Shown here: positions 56,358 through 58,394 of the stretch, one piece after another
Position numbering within the stretch: position 1 is the stretch's first letter
Layout of the letters: each line of letters starts with the position of its first letter
Source of the DNA: Marinomonas foliarum
GTDB lineage: Bacteria; Pseudomonadota; Gammaproteobacteria; Pseudomonadales; Marinomonadaceae
DNA length: 58,394 nucleotides
Assembly (NCBI RefSeq): GCF_003337275.1
Contig: NZ_QPJQ01000031.1
Location: 1 to 58,394 of the forward strand
Direction: 5' to 3'
Notes under the pieces: model-generated
Database searches by the model: none
Told to the model about the DNA's origin: nothing
The model's input: only the letters and a program-made list of their open reading frames with translations
Translations under genes and position numbers: made by a program

Positions 56358-57020
56358 TTAAGAGCAGGTCAAAATAGCTTTGCCTATCTTATGATTAAAC
56401 TCGGTTAAACTTCTGATTTTGTATGGTGCGAGGTCAAATTTTTCATCGTCGAATTCGTCTGCATGAGGCACGGCAATGGCTTTAATACCTGCTGCTAAGG
56501 CGGCTGTTATACCACCGAGAGAATCTTCGAAAGCAATGCATTGATGAGCTTCAGTGTTCAGCTTTCGTAATGTTAGTTGGTAAACATCGGGAGCGGGTTT
56601 GCCTTGCTGTACTTCATCAGCGGAAGTGTAAGCGGTAAAGTACTCAGCAATATTAAGGCGCCGTAACACACTGGGTATAATATCTTGTGGCGAGTTAGTC
56701 GCAAGCCCAATTTTTACTTTCGCATGGTGTAGTGAGCCGAGTAGTTCATGGACACCTTGCAGGGCCTGTCCTTGGGTTTCAATCAAATATTTGACTCGCT
56801 CAATGACACGATTTTCGACTTCTTCAAGAGAAGTACTTTGCCATGGCTGCTTAGCGTACCAAAACTCGGTGACTTCTCTTGTTGTCATTGCTGCAGTTAG
56901 CTTTGTTAAATCCGCGGTAACTTCAACACCAACAGATGAGAATACATCGAACTCTGCTTGTTGCCAGAACGGCTCCGAGTCAATGAGTAATCCATCCATG
57001 TCAAAAATCACTGCTTGCAT
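56358..57020 (-). CDS. HAD-family sugar-phosphate phosphatase (HxpB/YniC-like)
   Basis: Cytosolic beta-phosphoglucomutase-like HAD hydrolase of 220 residues. Motif I is VIFDMDGLLIDSEPFW with two aspartates, motif II LATNSPQD, motif III GKPAPDVY, motif IV FEDSLGGITAA. Length and the LLIDSEPFW start resemble hexitol phosphatase YniC/HxpB and 2-deoxyglucose-6-phosphatase. The frame is open 50 codons upstream, but conserved sequence begins at the ATG at 57020, after the end of the AraC-type regulator gene. Confidence 0.92.
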   Translation of the reverse strand: MQAVIFDMDGLLIDSEPFWQQAEFDVFSSVGVEVTADLTKLTAAMTTREVTEFWYAKQPWQSTSLEEVENRVIERVKYLIETQGQALQGVHELLGSLHHAKVKIGLATNSPQDIIPSVLRRLNIAEYFTAYTSADEVQQGKPAPDVYQLTLRKLNTEAHQCIAFEDSLGGITAALAAGIKAIAVPHADEFDDEKFDLAPYKIRSLTEFNHKIGKAILTCS

Positions 57021-57057
57021 AATTTTCTGCTGCTTCGTTAGGTGGTGAATCTTAAGT

Positions 57058-58119
57058 TTACGTGTCTTGAAAAGTGCGTCGGGTGTCTGTTGGTGGGTGG
57101 CCAAAGAATCGATGATATGTACGGCTGAAATGAGCTGAGCTGACAAAGCCGCAAGCAACAGAGATTTCAAAAATACTTAAGTTCGACTGTTGTATTAGCT
57201 GACGTGCGCGGGTTAAGCGGTACTCCATATAATATCGAGCTGGTGTGACGCCGACGTTAATTTTAAACAATCTTTCTATTTGTCGACGAGAAATGCCAAC
57301 TAGCTTAGTAAGTTCATCAATACTTAATGGGTCTTCAATGTTATTTTCCATTAATTGGATGGCTTCTTTAATACAATCTGGTGTATGCGTTTCGGATCGC
57401 AAAAAACGGTTAATTGTTTTGGTGTCAGCGTTGCTTGTTCGATCCGAACCAATCACTTCTGCTACGGCTTGGGAGCAATCTGGCCCATAAGAGCCTTTTA
57501 TAAAATGAAGCATCATATCCAGTGCTGTGTTCGGGCCGCAACACGTGAATAGTCCGCTGTCTTCGGTAAAAGAAGAGGTAGACAAGTTCAGCGATGGGAA
57601 ACGCTCTCTCATAATGGCTTTATTGTCTTGGTGGATAGAGATGGATTCACCTAGTTTGATTTTACTGTCGGCAATATAGAAGCTGCCATTCCACAACCCC
57701 ATGATGGTGGCGTTAGTCTGTGCGGCTTTGACTATTTTCTTGTTAAGAGAGGGCTCTGGTTTAAGCGAGCTACGGAAACCACCGCATATGATAAGGATAG
57801 AGTCTTTAGTTAGTTCGATGTCTTCAATATTGCCATCTGTGGTTAACTCAATCGAAATATCTGATAGCGCTTTTTTATCCTTTAAACTGTATGTTTTACA
57901 CTCGTAAATCGGGTGATCATGAACTAGGTTAAGCGTTACTAGTGTATCGAGAGCGATAGAGAAAGACGACATTGAAAAGTGATCAAGTAGAACGAAGTTT
58001 GCTCTTCTGGTCGGGGTAGAAGAATTTTTAGTAGGTGTCGAGCTAGAGTAAGCAAGGTTCGAGCGTTTCAGATGGCTCTGAAACAAAGAGGTGTTTAGCT
58101 TTTCGCTGACTTCCAACAT
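57058..58119 (-). CDS. GlxA-family transcriptional regulator (DJ-1/PfpI plus AraC HTH)
   Basis: Regulator of 353 residues. Residues about 40-210 form a DJ-1/PfpI-type ligand domain (FVLLDHFSMSSFSIALDTL near 42, ILIICGGFRSS). The last 100 residues form an AraC double helix-turn-helix: SIDELTKLVGISRRQIERLF and SIFEISVACGFVSSAHFSRTYHRFFG. This architecture is shared with GlxA, CdhR, GbdR and ArgR activators of amine or amino-acid breakdown; the ligand here is not evident. AAGGG lies eight bases before the ATG. Upstream lies a perfect 12-bp inverted repeat. Confidence 0.93.
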   Translation of the reverse strand: MLEVSEKLNTSLFQSHLKRSNLAYSSSTPTKNSSTPTRRANFVLLDHFSMSSFSIALDTLVTLNLVHDHPIYECKTYSLKDKKALSDISIELTTDGNIEDIELTKDSILIICGGFRSSLKPEPSLNKKIVKAAQTNATIMGLWNGSFYIADSKIKLGESISIHQDNKAIMRERFPSLNLSTSSFTEDSGLFTCCGPNTALDMMLHFIKGSYGPDCSQAVAEVIGSDRTSNADTKTINRFLRSETHTPDCIKEAIQLMENNIEDPLSIDELTKLVGISRRQIERLFKINVGVTPARYYMEYRLTRARQLIQQSNLSIFEISVACGFVSSAHFSRTYHRFFGHPPTDTRRTFQDT

Positions 58120-58181
58120 TCTTTACCCTTTATAATTTTTTGTGGACACAATATCCGATTTTTAAAGCAAAATAAATGCCG

Positions 58182-58211
58182 CCAATTCTAAAGTATAGTC
58201 TTTAGAATTGG
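58182..58211. promoter_or_regulatory. Perfect 12-bp inverted repeat upstream of GlxA-type gene
   Basis: CCAATTCTAAAG (58182-58193) and CTTTAGAATTGG (58200-58211) flank TATAGT, 63-92 bases upstream of the regulator start. It may be an operator, or the 5' stem of a small RNA ending at the terminator at 58290. Confidence 0.5.
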
Positions 58212-58260
58212 GCTGTAGATAACAATAAGCGTGACAGACGCTTTATCTTCTTGGGTAAAG

Positions 58261-58290
58261 AAAAAGCAGCTCAAATGATGCTGCTTTTTT
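58261..58290. terminator. Orphan intrinsic terminator
   Basis: AAAAAGCAGC / GCTGCTTTTTT stem with a 9-base loop and A/T runs on both sides. No gene on the plus strand precedes it, so it either ends a small RNA or once served a minus-strand gene now separated by the insertion sequence. Confidence 0.85.
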
Positions 58291-58299
58291 ATTGTATTT

Positions 58300-58394
58300 T
58301 GTCCCATCCTAAAATACGTTGACATAAAGAGGACTTCTTTATGGCGACATCAGGTATCAAGTGTATTAAGCGCACACAGCGTGACTATTCAATG
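58300..58394 (+). mobile_element. Left end of an IS3-family insertion sequence (partial)
   Basis: TGTCCCATCCTAAAATACGT at 58300-58319 looks like a left terminal inverted repeat beginning with TG, as in IS3-family elements. It is followed 21 bases later by the start of a transposase OrfA. The element continues past the window edge, so its other end and any target duplication are not visible. Confidence 0.75.
58341..58394 (+). CDS. IS3-family transposase OrfA, N-terminal fragment
   Basis: The last 54 bases encode MATSGIKCIKRTQRDYSM, matching the start of IS3-family OrfA proteins, a helix-turn-helix DNA-binding subunit normally joined to OrfB by a frameshift. GAGGA lies upstream of the ATG. The frame is cut by the window edge, not by mutation. 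Confidence 0.75.
   Translation, partial: MATSGIKCIKRTQRDYSM

Overview
The window looks like chromosomal DNA of a marine gammaproteobacterium of moderate GC, most likely Marinomonas or a close relative in the Oceanospirillales. Two housekeeping blocks keep the gene order known from Pseudomonas: yqgE-ruvX-pyrR-pyrB-pyrC' followed by yggS-proC-yggT-coaD-fdx (9.3-17.9 kb), and crc/pyrE-slmA-argB-dut-coaBC-radC-rpmB-rpmG-mutM (38-45.7 kb). The catabolic and transport genes around them are typical of a versatile marine heterotroph. Genus assignment is inference from protein content and synteny.

Layout. 1-6.8 kb: sugar-acid module. A tripartite tricarboxylate transporter (tctC, tctB and a tctA that breaks off near position 95) is divergent from 5-dehydro-4-deoxyglucarate dehydratase, a FadR-type GntR regulator and 2,5-dioxovalerate dehydrogenase. 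Together they would import hexarates or related acids and convert them to 2-oxoglutarate. A 17-bp motif occurs once upstream of each divergent arm and is the likely operator. 6.9-9.0 kb: an auxin-efflux-type carrier, a 2OG-Fe(II) oxygenase and a 51-codon gene with a perfect ribosome binding site. 9.3-13.4 kb: pyrimidine synthesis, with a dihydroorotase-like subunit lacking the HxH metal motif. 13.5-21.3 kb: a GAF/degenerate-GGDEF protein, yggS, proC, yggT, coaD, ferredoxin, a K+/H+ antiporter, a frameshifted K+ channel and trmL. Two identical tRNA-Phe genes follow.

21.8-25.4 kb: a membrane hybrid histidine kinase (MASE1-CHASE-HK-REC) with a separate HPt protein. 25.6-32.2 kb: glycerol-3-phosphate ABC transporter ugpBAEC, glycerophosphodiesterase, a DeoR regulator and a HAD phosphatase, preceded by a 13-bp inverted repeat that fits a DeoR operator. 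32.2-38 kb: DUF808 protein, a CofD/YvcK-like protein, a REC-CheC-like protein overlapping a PAS protein, a zinc-protease-family protein and a hexose-6-phosphate mutarotase. 38-45.7 kb: the crc-to-mutM block, without the algC gene found between argB and dut in Pseudomonas.

45.9-51.1 kb: a BMP-type nucleoside ABC transporter with cytidine deaminase. 51.1-58.1 kb: an AbrB-type permease, a short RlpA-like lipoprotein, a Pat-like CoA-ligase/GNAT fusion with a shortened ATP-grasp part, a histone-deacetylase-family enzyme, a HAD phosphatase and a GlxA/AraC regulator. The window ends inside an IS3-family insertion sequence, and its left edge is probably also a mobile-element junction. I found no clearly new multi-gene defence or mobile system. 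The least explained parts are the CofD-like/REC-CheC/PAS neighbourhood, the 51-codon gene and the structured tct-kdgD intergenic region.
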